Source of the DNA: Quisquiliibacterium sp.
GTDB lineage: Bacteria > Pseudomonadota > Gammaproteobacteria > Burkholderiales > Burkholderiaceae_E
Direction: 5' to 3'
Assembly: GCA_030830765.1 (NCBI GenBank)
Contig: JAURMJ010000264.1
Span: forward strand, 1-5,744
Length of the DNA stretch: 5,744 nucleotides
The notes under the pieces are model-generated. The model was not told the DNA's origin. It searched no databases and saw only the letters and a list, made by a program, of their open reading frames with translations. This document shows positions 1-5,744 of this stretch, in pieces. The position numbers and the translations under genes are program-made. Within the stretch, counting starts at the first letter, position 1; each line of letters starts with the position of its first letter.

Positions 1-459
1 ACCGACCGAGCGCGCAATTCGCACGATTTCCTTCGGATCATCGGGTAACGCACCGTCAGATCCCGGGACAACCGGGACACCGGACTTTCTCATCGCGTCC
101 TTGGCCGAGACTTTGTCCCCCATCAGGCGGATCGAGTCAGGGCGCGGACCGATGAAGACAAAGCCGCTTTTCTCAACCCGTTCAGCGAAATCGGCGTTCT
201 CGGACAGGAAACCGTAGCCCGGATGAATTGCCTCCGCGTCAGTCACTTCGGCCGCGCTGATGATCGCAGGGATATTCAGGTAGCTCTCGCGCGACGGCGC
301 CGGCCCGATGCAGACTGACTCATCGGCCAGCTTGACATATTTGGCCTCGGTATCTGCTTCGGAGTGGACGACGACCGTCCTGATACCCAGTTCGCGACAG
401 GCGCGCTGGATCCGCAACGCGATCTCACCGCGATTGGCAATCAGAATTTTCTCGAACAT
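1..459 (-). CDS. accC: Biotin carboxylase subunit of acetyl-CoA carboxylase (N-terminal part, cut by window edge)
   Basis: AccC carries out the ATP- and bicarbonate-dependent carboxylation of the biotin on AccB, the first half-reaction of cytoplasmic acetyl-CoA carboxylase. The 153 codons visible start [17 protein letters not shown], the classic biotin carboxylase N-terminus. They continue with [14 protein letters not shown] (about 79-92), the preATP-grasp signature, and LMGDKVSAK (112-120), whose Lys117 matches the ATP-binding Lys116 of the E. coli enzyme. The frame stays open to base 1 and is cut just before the glycine-rich ATP-grasp loop, so about two thirds of a typical 450-residue protein lies outside the window. 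The start is the only Met giving the full family N-terminus. It lies 13 nt after the accB stop with only a weak GGA-type ribosome site, suggesting translation coupled to accB. Family assignment is secure; completeness cannot be judged. Confidence 0.97.
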   Translation of the reverse strand, partial: MFEKILIANRGEIALRIQRACRELGIRTVVVHSEADTEAKYVKLADESVCIGPAPSRESYLNIPAIISAAEVTDAEAIHPGYGFLSENADFAERVEKSGFVFIGPRPDSIRLMGDKVSAKDAMRKSGVPVVPGSDGALPDDPKEIVRIARSVG

Positions 460-472
460 TGTGATGTCCGGA

Positions 473-940
473 TTATTCGATGATGAACAGCGGCTGGCCG
501 TACTCGACCGGCTGTCCATTCTCGACCAGGACTGCCTTGATCGTGCCGGCTTGATCGGCCTCGATTTCGTTGAGCAGTTTCATCGCTTCGATCAGGCACA
601 GCGTGTCGCCCGGCTTGACGGTTGAACCGACGCTGACGAATGGCTCTGCGCCCGGCTGCGCGGACCGGTAGAAGGTGCCGACCATGGGCGACTTGACGGC
701 ATGCCCGGTTTCCGCGGGCGCGGCCGGCTCGGCTGCAGCCGGAGCCGGTGCACCTGGTGTAGCAGCGGCTGCGGCCGGCGCAGCCTGCAGGGGGGCGGCA
801 ATCACCGACGGCGCCGGTGCGTACTGGACCTGAGGGGTCTTGACGATCCGGACCTTGCCCTCGCCTTCAGTGATTTCCAGTTCGGCGATTCCTGATTCGG
901 AAACCAGGTCGATCAATGTCTTGAGTTTGCGTAGATCCAT
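473..940 (-). CDS. accB: Biotin carboxyl carrier protein of acetyl-CoA carboxylase (BCCP)
   Basis: BCCP carries the biotin that shuttles carboxyl groups from AccC to the carboxyltransferase. The 155-aa product is close to the usual 150-160. It has an N-terminal helix region [17 protein letters not shown] resembling the E. coli start, an Ala/Pro-rich mobile linker (about residues 40-78), and a C-terminal biotinyl domain from SPMVGTFYR onward. The biotinylation site is EAMK, with the lysine at residue 121. The protruding thumb segment (SAQPGAEPF) between the first strands is present, as in acetyl-CoA carboxylase BCCPs. I chose the ATG at 940-938 because it gives the conserved MDLRKL start and has GGAG about 6 nt upstream. 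An in-frame ATG at 970 would add ten residues ([10 protein letters not shown]) and overlap the aroQ stop as ATGA, but the extension looks non-conserved. The gene lies 26 nt after aroQ and 13 nt before accC. Confidence 0.96.
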   Translation of the reverse strand: MDLRKLKTLIDLVSESGIAELEITEGEGKVRIVKTPQVQYAPAPSVIAAPLQAAPAAAAATPGAPAPAAAEPAAPAETGHAVKSPMVGTFYRSAQPGAEPFVSVGSTVKPGDTLCLIEAMKLLNEIEADQAGTIKAVLVENGQPVEYGQPLFIIE

Positions 941-966
941 GCTGACTCCGTGAACTTTCTTGCCGG

Positions 967-1404
967 TCATTTGCGCAAGCTGGTGATTGCATGTCCGAGC
1001 GCGTAGCGATAGCCGTCGGCGCCAAAGCCTGCAAGCACAGCGACCGCCTGATCCGAAAAGTACGAATGATGGCGGAACGCTTCGCGCTTGTGCACGTTAG
1101 ATAGGTGAATTTCGATGAAAGGGACAGCAACTGCAGCCAACGCGTCCCGAATTGCAACGCTGGTGTGCGTGAATGCCGCTGGGTTGATGATGATGAAGTC
1201 GACACCCGCGTTACGGGCCTGCTGGATGTGATCAACGATCGCACCCTCATGATTCGACTGGAAGGTCTCGACCTGAGCGCCGTCGTGGCGCCCCTGCTCG
1301 ATCAGTCCCGTGTTGATGTCGGCCAGCGTGGTTGCCCCATAGACGGCCGGCTCCCGCGTGCCGAGCATGTTCAGATTGGGCCCGTGGATCACCCAGATCA
1401 GCAT
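967..1404 (-). CDS. aroQ: 3-dehydroquinate dehydratase, type II
   Basis: AroQ dehydrates 3-dehydroquinate to 3-dehydroshikimate, the third step of the shikimate pathway to aromatic amino acids, in the cytoplasm as a dodecamer. The 145-aa length is typical. Visible signatures are [13 protein letters not shown] (7-19) followed by YG (22-23), with the catalytic loop residues Arg17 and Tyr22; QSNHEG (49-54); INPAAFTH (73-80) with substrate-binding Asn74; and EIHLSN (98-103) with catalytic His100, then [11 protein letters not shown] (107-117). All expected active-site residues are present. The start ATG has AAGGA (+ strand 1414-1418) about 9 nt upstream. The gene heads the aroQ-accB-accC group, an arrangement common in proteobacteria. 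A terminator-like hairpin sits directly upstream of its ribosome site. Confidence 0.97.
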   Translation of the reverse strand: MLIWVIHGPNLNMLGTREPAVYGATTLADINTGLIEQGRHDGAQVETFQSNHEGAIVDHIQQARNAGVDFIIINPAAFTHTSVAIRDALAAVAVPFIEIHLSNVHKREAFRHHSYFSDQAVAVLAGFGADGYRYALGHAITSLRK

Positions 1405-1410
1405 TCGATG

Positions 1411-1418
1411 TTTTCCTT
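1411..1418 (-). promoter_or_regulatory. Ribosome binding site of aroQ
   Basis: On the minus strand AAGGAAAA lies about 9 nt before the aroQ ATG and immediately after the T-tract of the terminator-like hairpin. It fixes the aroQ start and shows that hairpin, T-tract and ribosome site are packed within about 50 nt. Confidence 0.6.
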
Positions 1419-1420
1419 GG

Positions 1421-1457
1421 ATTAAAAAATTGCGCCGAAATGTTTTCTTGTTCGGCG
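1421..1457 (-). terminator. Intrinsic terminator or attenuator between the TlpA-like gene and aroQ
   Basis: Read on the minus strand, CGCCGAA (+ 1457-1451) pairs perfectly with TTCGGCG (+ 1439-1433), giving a 7-bp GC-rich stem with an 11-nt loop. Three nucleotides later comes a run of six T (+ 1429-1424). This is the form of a Rho-independent terminator. It lies 52 nt after the stop of the TlpA-like gene and only 17 nt upstream of the aroQ ATG. It may simply end the upstream transcript, but because so little room remains for an aroQ promoter downstream of it, it could instead sit in the aroQ leader and act as an attenuator. The loop is longer than ideal and no energy was computed. Confidence 0.6.
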
Positions 1458-1508
1458 ACGATACGTGATTTTAGCGCCAATCTTGGATGGGCGGCCGATT
1501 TTGGGCGG

Positions 1509-2066
1509 TTATTTTCGAGCCTGCTTTTCAGCGTTTCGAAGGACGTCCTCGACACGCGCACTCAGTTCAGGCAGTCGCACACGACCCAGCTTCCGATACT
1601 CGACCTGGCCTTCCGGCGAGATGATCACCGTGAAGGGCAGAGCTCCGACCTCATTGCCAAAGGTCTTTGACAGTTCGGAGCCGCCCAGTCCGGCGACCAG
1701 CAGTGGGTAGGGAATGGCGTATTTTGCTGCGAATTGCTTGATGTTGGGGTAAAGATCGATGCCGATCCCGATCACGGTGCCATTGCGAGGGGAAATCTGC
1801 TGATGCAGGATAGCCAGCTCGGGCATTTCTTCGACACAGGGCGGGCACCAGGTCGCCCAGAAGTTCAACACGACCGTCTTGCCTCGCAGTTGCGAGAGCG
1901 CAAACGGGGTGCTTGCATGGTCGGGCAGCGTCAACCCGTACAGCAGACGGCTGGCGCCTTCAGTGACGGGGGCTGGTGTGTAACGCTCCCAGGCGAACCA
2001 GGCGCCAATTCCGGCAAAGGCGATTGCCACCGTCGCGGTCAAAAGCCAGCGGTGCTTGAACATCAT
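1509..2066 (-). CDS. Membrane-anchored TlpA/ResA-family thiol-disulfide oxidoreductase
   Basis: This is a thioredoxin-fold protein anchored in the inner membrane with its active domain in the periplasm, probably reducing disulfides in exported proteins such as apocytochromes. The 185-aa product has a positively charged N-terminus (KHR), one hydrophobic segment at about residues 8-26 serving as an uncleaved anchor, and an AhpC/TSA-Redoxin-like domain from about residue 43. The active site is WCPPC (Cys74 and Cys77) in the context FWATWCPPCVEEMP, and the cis-proline loop is LPFT (Pro144). The first ATG (2066) overlaps the stop of the upstream 195-aa gene as ATGA and has AGGAGA (2076-2071) about 4 nt upstream; a second ATG follows directly and may also be used. 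No cytochrome-maturation genes are visible, so the specific substrate is unknown. ResA, TlpA and CcmG/DsbE are hard to tell apart from sequence; TlpA-like is the safest name. Confidence 0.9.
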   Translation of the reverse strand: MMFKHRWLLTATVAIAFAGIGAWFAWERYTPAPVTEGASRLLYGLTLPDHASTPFALSQLRGKTVVLNFWATWCPPCVEEMPELAILHQQISPRNGTVIGIGIDLYPNIKQFAAKYAIPYPLLVAGLGGSELSKTFGNEVGALPFTVIISPEGQVEYRKLGRVRLPELSARVEDVLRNAEKQARK

Positions 2067-2650
2067 GAGGTCTCCTGCATACGGGCGAGCAGCGCCTTGC
2101 GGTCTCCACGCACCGGCCCCTGGTTTCCTGGCTTCAACGCGCCGCGCAGGTCATCATGGGTATAAATCGACATCAGCACGGGTTCGCGCCGCCATTCGAA
2201 CATCAGCGCTTCAACGTCCGGTTTGCGCTGAAAATGCTGGATCGTGTCGACATCGAACGGGATATTGCGATTCAGCAGCCAATATTCGACTTCCTTGGCG
2301 TTGTCATGAAACAGTTGCAGATGGATCGGTGCGTGTTCCGAGACAATGCCCTTCCAGGCTGCGCCGGTCAGCAGTGGGGAAAACTCGGCGAGCTGGGCCA
2401 TCAGCTCCAGAGCGACCTCGCGCATCCGTTGCACACGCTCTGCATGGCCTTCGTCGAACAGCTCAAGGTGCTCGCGCAGCGCCTCATCGACTTCATCGTT
2501 GTCGGGAATTGCGCTGCGGGGTGCCCGGCCATCAAAGAGCTCTCGGACTGCCTTGCTCTTGGCACTGCCGTAATCCAGTCCACCTTCCGCGATGTACCGT
2601 GCGGCAAGGGCCGCCACCTCGCGGCGTTCCTGGTCTGCGCTCCAAGTCAT
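2063..2650 (-). CDS. Conserved protein of unknown function, possible degenerate nucleotidyltransferase fold
   Basis: This 195-aa soluble protein has no signal peptide or membrane segment. Its N-terminal half is helical and charged, with a YGSAKSKAVREL stretch (27-38), the motif PDNDEVDEALREHLELF (49-65) and helices rich in Arg/Glu. A central segment, LLTGAAWKGIVSEHAPIHLQLF (93-114), has the spacing of the nucleotidyltransferase motif GSxxxG...SDxDLxL, but the acidic catalytic positions read Pro-Ile-His, so catalysis of that type looks lost. From memory, proteins of this style are encoded next to mpl in beta- and gammaproteobacteria, and some database entries seem to call them UDP-N-acetylmuramate-alanine ligase; nothing in the sequence supports a ligase, as there is no GTHGKT loop. 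The start ATG has no clear Shine-Dalgarno. The gene overlaps the TlpA-like gene by ATGA, so the two are probably co-translated. The coding call is strong; function is unknown. Confidence 0.85.
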   Translation of the reverse strand: MTWSADQERREVAALAARYIAEGGLDYGSAKSKAVRELFDGRAPRSAIPDNDEVDEALREHLELFDEGHAERVQRMREVALELMAQLAEFSPLLTGAAWKGIVSEHAPIHLQLFHDNAKEVEYWLLNRNIPFDVDTIQHFQRKPDVEALMFEWRREPVLMSIYTHDDLRGALKPGNQGPVRGDRKALLARMQETS

Positions 2651-2730
2651 GGGCGCAGTTTAGCTCAATGACCTAGCAGCTCAGTTACAATCCGGCCGCG
2701 CCAGAGGCTGGATCCCGGGAGTCAGATCCA
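2651..2730. promoter_or_regulatory. Divergent promoter region between the 195-aa gene and mpl
   Basis: This 80-bp spacer must hold start signals for both directions. On the plus strand TACAAT (2686-2691) is a good sigma70 -10 box about 40 nt before the mpl ATG, but no TTGACA-like -35 box stands at 16-18 nt spacing. On the minus strand TAAACT (+ 2662-2657) is a weak -10 candidate whose transcript would start almost at the ATG. AGCTCA occurs twice (2662-2667 and 2678-2683) as a short direct repeat. The assignment rests mainly on geometry. Confidence 0.4.
2709..2730 (+). promoter_or_regulatory. Leader hairpin presenting the mpl Shine-Dalgarno in its loop
   Basis: TGGATC (2709-2714) is perfectly complementary to GATCCA (2725-2730), forming a 6-bp stem that ends directly before the ATG at 2731. 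The 10-nt loop holds GGGAG (2717-2721), the best Shine-Dalgarno candidate for mpl, 9 nt from the start codon. The stem would expose the ribosome site while bringing it closer to the start codon. Whether this is regulatory or chance is not known. Confidence 0.4.
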
Positions 2731-4692
2731 ATGCACATACATATCCTCGGCATCTGCGGAACCTTCATGGGAGGGATTGCGGCGATTGCCCGCGAGTCCG
2801 GCCATCGGGTTACCGGATGTGATGCCAATGTCTACCCGCCGATGAGCGACCAACTCAAGGCGCTCGGAATTGAACTGATCGAAGGGTTTGATCCGTCCCA
2901 GATCCGGCTGCAGCCTGATCTGTGGGTCATCGGGAATGTCGTGTCACGCGGTAATCCGCTGATGGAGGCGATTCTTGATCAGGGACTGCCCTATGTATCC
3001 GGTCCGCAATGGCTTGCTGAACAGGTGCTGCGGGATCGCTGGGTGTTGGCGGTCGCCGGCACCCATGGCAAGACGACAACCTCGTCGCTGCTGGCCTGGA
3101 TCCTGCACGACTGTGGGCTGGAGCCCGGTTTTCTGATTGGGGGCATTGCCCGCGACTTCGGTGTCTCGGCCCGCCTTGGGCGCAGTCGCTATTTTGTGAT
3201 TGAGGCTGATGAATATGACACGGCGTTCTTCGATAAGCGCTCGAAGTTTGTCCACTACCGACCACGCACCGCAATTCTGAATAACCTCGAATTCGATCAT
3301 GCAGACATCTTTCCGGATCTTGCCGCGATCGAGACGCAATTCCATCATCTGATTCGAACCGTACCGGGAAGTGGACGCCTCGTGGTCAATGGTCGTGACC
3401 TGGCGCTTGAGCGGGTGCTGTCCCGCGGTTGCTGGAGTGAGCGGATTGATTTTGAGGTCGAGCAGGGCTGGCACGCGCGCGAACTGGTCGAAAGCGCACA
3501 AACCAGCGAGTTCACGGTCTGTTTTGACCAGACGGTTCATGGCCGTTGCCGCCTGGCGCTGGCCGGATCGCACAATCGTTCCAATGCGCTGGCCGCGATC
3601 GCTGCGGCCGCGCACGTCGGGGTAGAGCCAGCGGATGCGATCGCCGCGATCGGACGATTCTCCGGCGTGGCTCGCAGGCTCGAGTTGCGTGGGCAGGTTG
3701 ACGGGGTCAGCGTGATTGATGACTTCGCCCACCACCCGAGCGCTATCGAGACGACGATCGCTGGCCTTCGGGCGCGCCTGCAGTCGGGGGAGCGGATTCT
3801 CGCCGTACTGGAGCCGCGTTCGAACACCATGAAACTGGGCACGATGAGTGCGCGGCTTCCTGGCAGTCTGGCGCAGGCCGATGCCGTTTTCTGCTATTCG
3901 GGCGGCATCAGCTGGGACATCGCCTCGGCGCTGACGCCTTTGCAGGGCAAGCTCGTCATCGAGGCGCAACTGCCTCGACTTGTTCAGACGATTGTCGAGC
4001 AGGCGCGCCCGGGCGATCAGATCCTGGTCATGAGCAATGGTGGTTTTGGCGGCATCCATCAACTGCTGCTGGATGCCCTGAAAATGCGGGCGACCACCCG
4101 CCGCGGCCGGTTGATTTACCTGCATGGTTTCCGGTCGTCTCCGCAGTCCTTCAAGGCAAGACTGCTCGCCGAGCGGATGCAGGCAATGGGTCGGCAGGGA
4201 GAATTCATCTGCCCGCAGCTGCCGCCTTCTCCGCGCGCAGCGATGGAACTGGTGTTGGGGCAGATCGCACCGACGCGGCAGGACACGCTGGTCGGCAGCT
4301 CCCTGGGCGGGTTGTATGCAACCTGGCTGGCCGAACGGGTCGGTTGTCGCGCCGTACTACTGAATCCTGCCGTGCAGCCAGCGAGGGATCTGAAGGAGTA
4401 CAACGGGCCGCGCACGATGTTCCATAGCGACGAACCCTTCGAATTCCGGGACGAGTATCTGGACGAGATGCGGGCCCTGCAGATCGAGCGAATCACGTGT
4501 CCCGAGCGTTACTTTCTGATCGCGGCTAAGGGCGACGAGTTGCTCGACTGGCGCGAGATGGTCGGTCATTACCCTGGCGCGAAGCTGCATCTGCTGGAGG
4601 GCAGCGATCATGGGCTGTCGGACTTTGCCGACTACATCGATGAGGTGCTGGCGTTTGCCGGCAGCGCCCAGAACAAGGAGACATTGGCATGA
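2731..4692 (+). CDS. mpl: Fusion of UDP-MurNAc:L-alanyl-gamma-D-glutamyl-meso-DAP ligase (Mpl) and YqiA-family esterase
   Basis: Residues 1 to about 452 are a complete Mpl (E. coli Mpl is about 457 aa). This cytoplasmic ATP-dependent ligase joins recycled murein tripeptide to UDP-MurNAc. Signatures are [14 protein letters not shown] (4-17) at the nucleotide-sugar domain; the P-loop GTHGKTTT (110-117); [16 protein letters not shown] (158-173), characteristic of Mpl; [11 protein letters not shown] (184-194); SHNRSN (280-285); DDFAHHP (330-336) and [10 protein letters not shown] (361-370). Without any stop, a short linker (ATTRRG, about 454-459) leads into a full YqiA/UPF0227 alpha/beta hydrolase (459-653). 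That part has [13 protein letters not shown] (464-476), the nucleophile elbow GSSLGG (Ser524) and probable Asp602 and His627. The usual YqiA is a separate protein of about 190 aa. The first ATG has GGGAG 9 nt upstream. An internal in-frame Met452 (4084-4086) could give a separate esterase, but only a weak GGA precedes it. The stop overlaps the next gene as ATGA. Confidence is high for both domains and good for a genuine fusion. Confidence 0.95.
   Translation: MHIHILGICGTFMGGIAAIARESGHRVTGCDANVYPPMSDQLKALGIELIEGFDPSQIRLQPDLWVIGNVVSRGNPLMEAILDQGLPYVSGPQWLAEQVLRDRWVLAVAGTHGKTTTSSLLAWILHDCGLEPGFLIGGIARDFGVSARLGRSRYFVIEADEYDTAFFDKRSKFVHYRPRTAILNNLEFDHADIFPDLAAIETQFHHLIRTVPGSGRLVVNGRDLALERVLSRGCWSERIDFEVEQGWHARELVESAQTSEFTVCFDQTVHGRCRLALAGSHNRSNALAAIAAAAHVGVEPADAIAAIGRFSGVARRLELRGQVDGVSVIDDFAHHPSAIETTIAGLRARLQSGERILAVLEPRSNTMKLGTMSARLPGSLAQADAVFCYSGGISWDIASALTPLQGKLVIEAQLPRLVQTIVEQARPGDQILVMSNGGFGGIHQLLLDALKMRATTRRGRLIYLHGFRSSPQSFKARLLAERMQAMGRQGEFICPQLPPSPRAAMELVLGQIAPTRQDTLVGSSLGGLYATWLAERVGCRAVLLNPAVQPARDLKEYNGPRTMFHSDEPFEFRDEYLDEMRALQIERITCPERYFLIAAKGDELLDWREMVGHYPGAKLHLLEGSDHGLSDFADYIDEVLAFAGSAQNKETLA
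4105..4689 (+). other. YqiA-family esterase domain within the Mpl fusion
   Basis: This C-terminal domain matches E. coli YqiA nearly end to end by remembered sequence: YLHGF-SSP-S-KA, PQLPPSP, VGSSLGG-YATWL, NPAV-P, KGDE-LDWR and G-DHG---F-DY. The E. coli protein hydrolyses short acyl esters in vitro; its physiological substrate is not established as far as I know. All three candidate catalytic residues (Ser524, Asp602, His627 of the fusion) are present, so the domain should be active. Confidence 0.88.
4675..4680 (+). promoter_or_regulatory. Ribosome binding site of the short-chain dehydrogenase
   Basis: AAGGAG lies 8 nt before the ATG at 4689, inside the last codons of the Mpl-YqiA gene. 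It is the strongest Shine-Dalgarno in the window and fixes the SDR start at the ATGA overlap. Confidence 0.75.
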
Positions 4693-5420
4693 GGTTGAAG
4701 GACAAGGTTGCCATCATCACCGGCTCGGCCAGCGGGATCGGACTGGCCACCGCGAGGCGCTTTCTGGACGATGGCGCTCGTGTTGTTGTGGTCGATCTCG
4801 GGGCAGAGCGTGTGCGCGCCGCCTGTGAGGAGCTGGGGGGCGAAGTATTTGGCCAGGTGGTGGACGTGACCGACCGGGTGCAGATCGACGCGATGGTGAC
4901 CGCTGTTCTGCAACGCTGGGGTCGGATCGATGTACTGGTCAACAATGCCGGCATCACCAAGGATGCTCGGCTGGTCAAAATGACCGAAGCGCAGTTCGAC
5001 CAGGTGGTTGCAGTGAACCTGAAGGGCGTGTTCGAGTGCACCCAGGCGGTGGCCGGTACGATGATTGAGCAGCGCGGCGGCGTTGTGATTAACGCATCAT
5101 CGGTGGTCGGTCTGTATGGCAATTTTGGGCAGACGAACTACGCGGCTACCAAGGCCGGTGTGATCGGTTTCACGAATACCTGGGCTCGTGAGCTCGGTCC
5201 TTACAACGTCCGCGCGGTGTCGGTCTGCCCCGGCTTTGTCGAGACGCCAATTCTGAAGACAATCCCGGCCAATGTGATGGAGTCACTGGTAGCGAAGGTG
5301 CCGCTTGGCCGGATGGCCAAGCCGGAGGAAATTGCCAGTGTCTACGCATTTCTGGCGTCTGATGATGCGAGCTACATCAATGGCGCGGTGATCGAGGTAT
5401 CCGGCGGCATCATGATGTGA
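4689..5420 (+). CDS. FabG-like short-chain dehydrogenase/reductase (probable 3-oxoacyl-ACP or related reductase)
   Basis: This is a classical SDR of 243 aa, the usual FabG length, with a single Rossmann domain that would act as a cytoplasmic tetramer. It shows the cofactor loop TGSASGIG (11-18), NNAG (85-88), and the catalytic tetrad Asn110, Ser138, Tyr151 and Lys155 (YAATK), at the same residue numbers as E. coli FabG for Ser, Tyr and Lys. PGFVET (181-186) and the C-terminal SGG (238-240) are also typical. Asp36 ends the second strand (VVVVD), a position that usually favours NAD(H) over NADP(H), unlike standard FabG. It starts inside the end of the Mpl-YqiA gene (ATGA overlap) with a strong AAGGAG, so it belongs to the same operon. 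Class and coenzyme-binding fold are certain; the substrate is not, and an NAD-dependent 3-hydroxyacyl or other alcohol dehydrogenase is possible. Confidence 0.93.
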   Translation: MRLKDKVAIITGSASGIGLATARRFLDDGARVVVVDLGAERVRAACEELGGEVFGQVVDVTDRVQIDAMVTAVLQRWGRIDVLVNNAGITKDARLVKMTEAQFDQVVAVNLKGVFECTQAVAGTMIEQRGGVVINASSVVGLYGNFGQTNYAATKAGVIGFTNTWARELGPYNVRAVSVCPGFVETPILKTIPANVMESLVAKVPLGRMAKPEEIASVYAFLASDDASYINGAVIEVSGGIMM

Positions 5421-5556
5421 AGGCTTCTCTGAAAGGCGTCCCGCAGCGACGCGCAGTCGGCTGAGCCGACATTCGGCGTGATTGTTGAACGCCGCCTCAG
5501 TCGCCTGGGTGAGCATGTACGCAGCGACGCTCGTCGTGATGTCCCGATGAGTGCAC
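5421..5556. other. Convergent intergenic spacer with hairpins and an 11-bp repeat
   Basis: The spacer separates the end of the rightward SDR gene from the end of the leftward transporter. No convincing gene is seen. GTCGGC-TGA-GCCGAC (5456-5470) is a perfect 6-bp hairpin with a 3-nt loop. CGGCGT (5474-5479) pairs with ACGCCG (5489-5494) to give a second 6-bp hairpin. GCCGA (5465-5469) could alternatively pair with TCGGC (5473-5477). None is followed by a T-run on either strand, so if they end transcription they are not standard intrinsic terminators. CGCAGCGACGC occurs twice as a direct repeat (5442-5452 and 5520-5530). Confidence 0.5.
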
Positions 5557-5744
5557 TCAGGCCGAAACCAGCAGCACCAGGCCAACGAGCATCAGACCGA
5601 TGCCGACGCCTTCGCGCCGGGTCGTGCTCTGGGCAAACAGCTTGCGCGAGGCCGCCTGCGCAAACAGGATTTCGACAAGCCCCAGCGTGCGTACAGCTGC
5701 TGCGGTTTGGATCGAGAAGGCCAGAAACCACATCTGTGAGGCCA
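5557..5744 (-). CDS. EamA/DMT-family membrane transporter, C-terminal end (cut by window edge)
   Basis: An open frame of 61 codons enters from the right edge and stops at TGA (5559-5557). It contains a hydrophobic stretch with QMWFLAFSIQTAAAVRTLG, then VEILFAQAASRKLF, a charged turn (TTRREG) and a final hydrophobic helix (VGIGLMLVGLVLLVSA). This matches the last part of drug/metabolite transporter (EamA) proteins, where VRTLG...E..FA...SR..F precedes the tenth membrane helix. These are inner-membrane permeases with ten helices and about 300 residues; the substrate cannot be told. The gene is convergent with the SDR and so in a different transcription unit. The identification rests on pattern and hydropathy in a short fragment. 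Confidence 0.72.
   Translation of the reverse strand, partial: ASQMWFLAFSIQTAAAVRTLGLVEILFAQAASRKLFAQSTTRREGVGIGLMLVGLVLLVSA

Noticed and set aside
2056..2676. 206-codon plus-strand open frame opposite the 195-aa gene
   Set aside because: Its product is a low-complexity Arg/Pro/Ala/Ser mixture. The minus-strand frame has coherent composition and an ATGA coupling to the next gene.
2944..4125. 393-codon open frame on the minus strand opposite mpl
   Set aside because: It lies wholly opposite the strongly conserved Mpl coding frame. Its translation is rich in Arg, Gln and Ala without any domain pattern, as expected from GC-rich antisense frames.
4526..5122. 198-codon minus-strand open frame opposite the SDR start
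   Set aside because: Its Thr/Ser/Arg/Pro-rich translation is the mirror of the SDR codons; no ribosome site or domain was found.
5456..5470. Perfect 6-bp hairpin as intrinsic terminator of the SDR gene
   Set aside because: No T-run follows on either strand, so I list it only as a hairpin in the spacer.
5283..5585. 100- and 119-codon minus-strand frames crossing the convergent spacer
   Set aside because: They overlap the SDR 3' end and the transporter fragment in other frames and show no recognisable protein pattern. The transporter frame itself gives proper membrane helices.
1..5744. CRISPR, defence system, insertion sequence or phage remnant
   Set aside because: There are no regularly spaced repeats, transposase or phage-type frames. 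All coding space is explained by core metabolism genes.

Overview
The window is GC-rich, tightly packed bacterial chromosome with housekeeping genes and no sign of mobile DNA. The gene set and order best fit a proteobacterium, most likely a betaproteobacterium. The order is a conserved 195-aa protein, a TlpA-like thioredoxin, aroQ, accB and accC on one strand, with mpl diverging from it. The lineage is inferred from remembered neighbourhoods and protein style; no search was run.

Layout: positions 1-2650 are read leftward. In transcription order they hold the 195-aa protein of unknown function (2650-2063), a membrane-anchored TlpA/ResA-type thiol-disulfide oxidoreductase (2066-1509, ATGA overlap with the previous gene), a terminator-like hairpin with a U-tract (1457-1421), type II 3-dehydroquinase aroQ (1404-967), biotin carboxyl carrier protein accB (940-473) and the first 153 codons of biotin carboxylase accC (459 to the left edge). 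An 80-bp divergent region (2651-2730) separates this group from rightward genes. Those are a 653-aa protein joining the murein-recycling ligase Mpl to a YqiA-type esterase (2731-4692) and, overlapping it by ATGA, a FabG-like short-chain dehydrogenase (4689-5420). After a 136-bp convergent spacer with hairpins, the last 61 codons of an EamA/DMT-family membrane transporter enter from the right edge on the minus strand (5744-5557).

How the genes relate: AccB and AccC form the biotin half of acetyl-CoA carboxylase, the entry to fatty acid synthesis. AroQ supplies the shikimate pathway. Mpl returns the recovered peptidoglycan tripeptide to UDP-MurNAc. The SDR is probably a 3-oxoacyl or related reductase, but an Asp at the end of its second strand suggests NAD(H) preference, so it need not be the main fatty-acid FabG.

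The most notable features are the in-frame Mpl-YqiA fusion, a hairpin that presents the mpl Shine-Dalgarno in its loop right beside the start codon, and the intrinsic-terminator-like element lying between the thioredoxin gene and the aroQ ribosome binding site, where it could act as an attenuator. I found no CRISPR array, tRNA, rRNA, insertion sequence or defence system.
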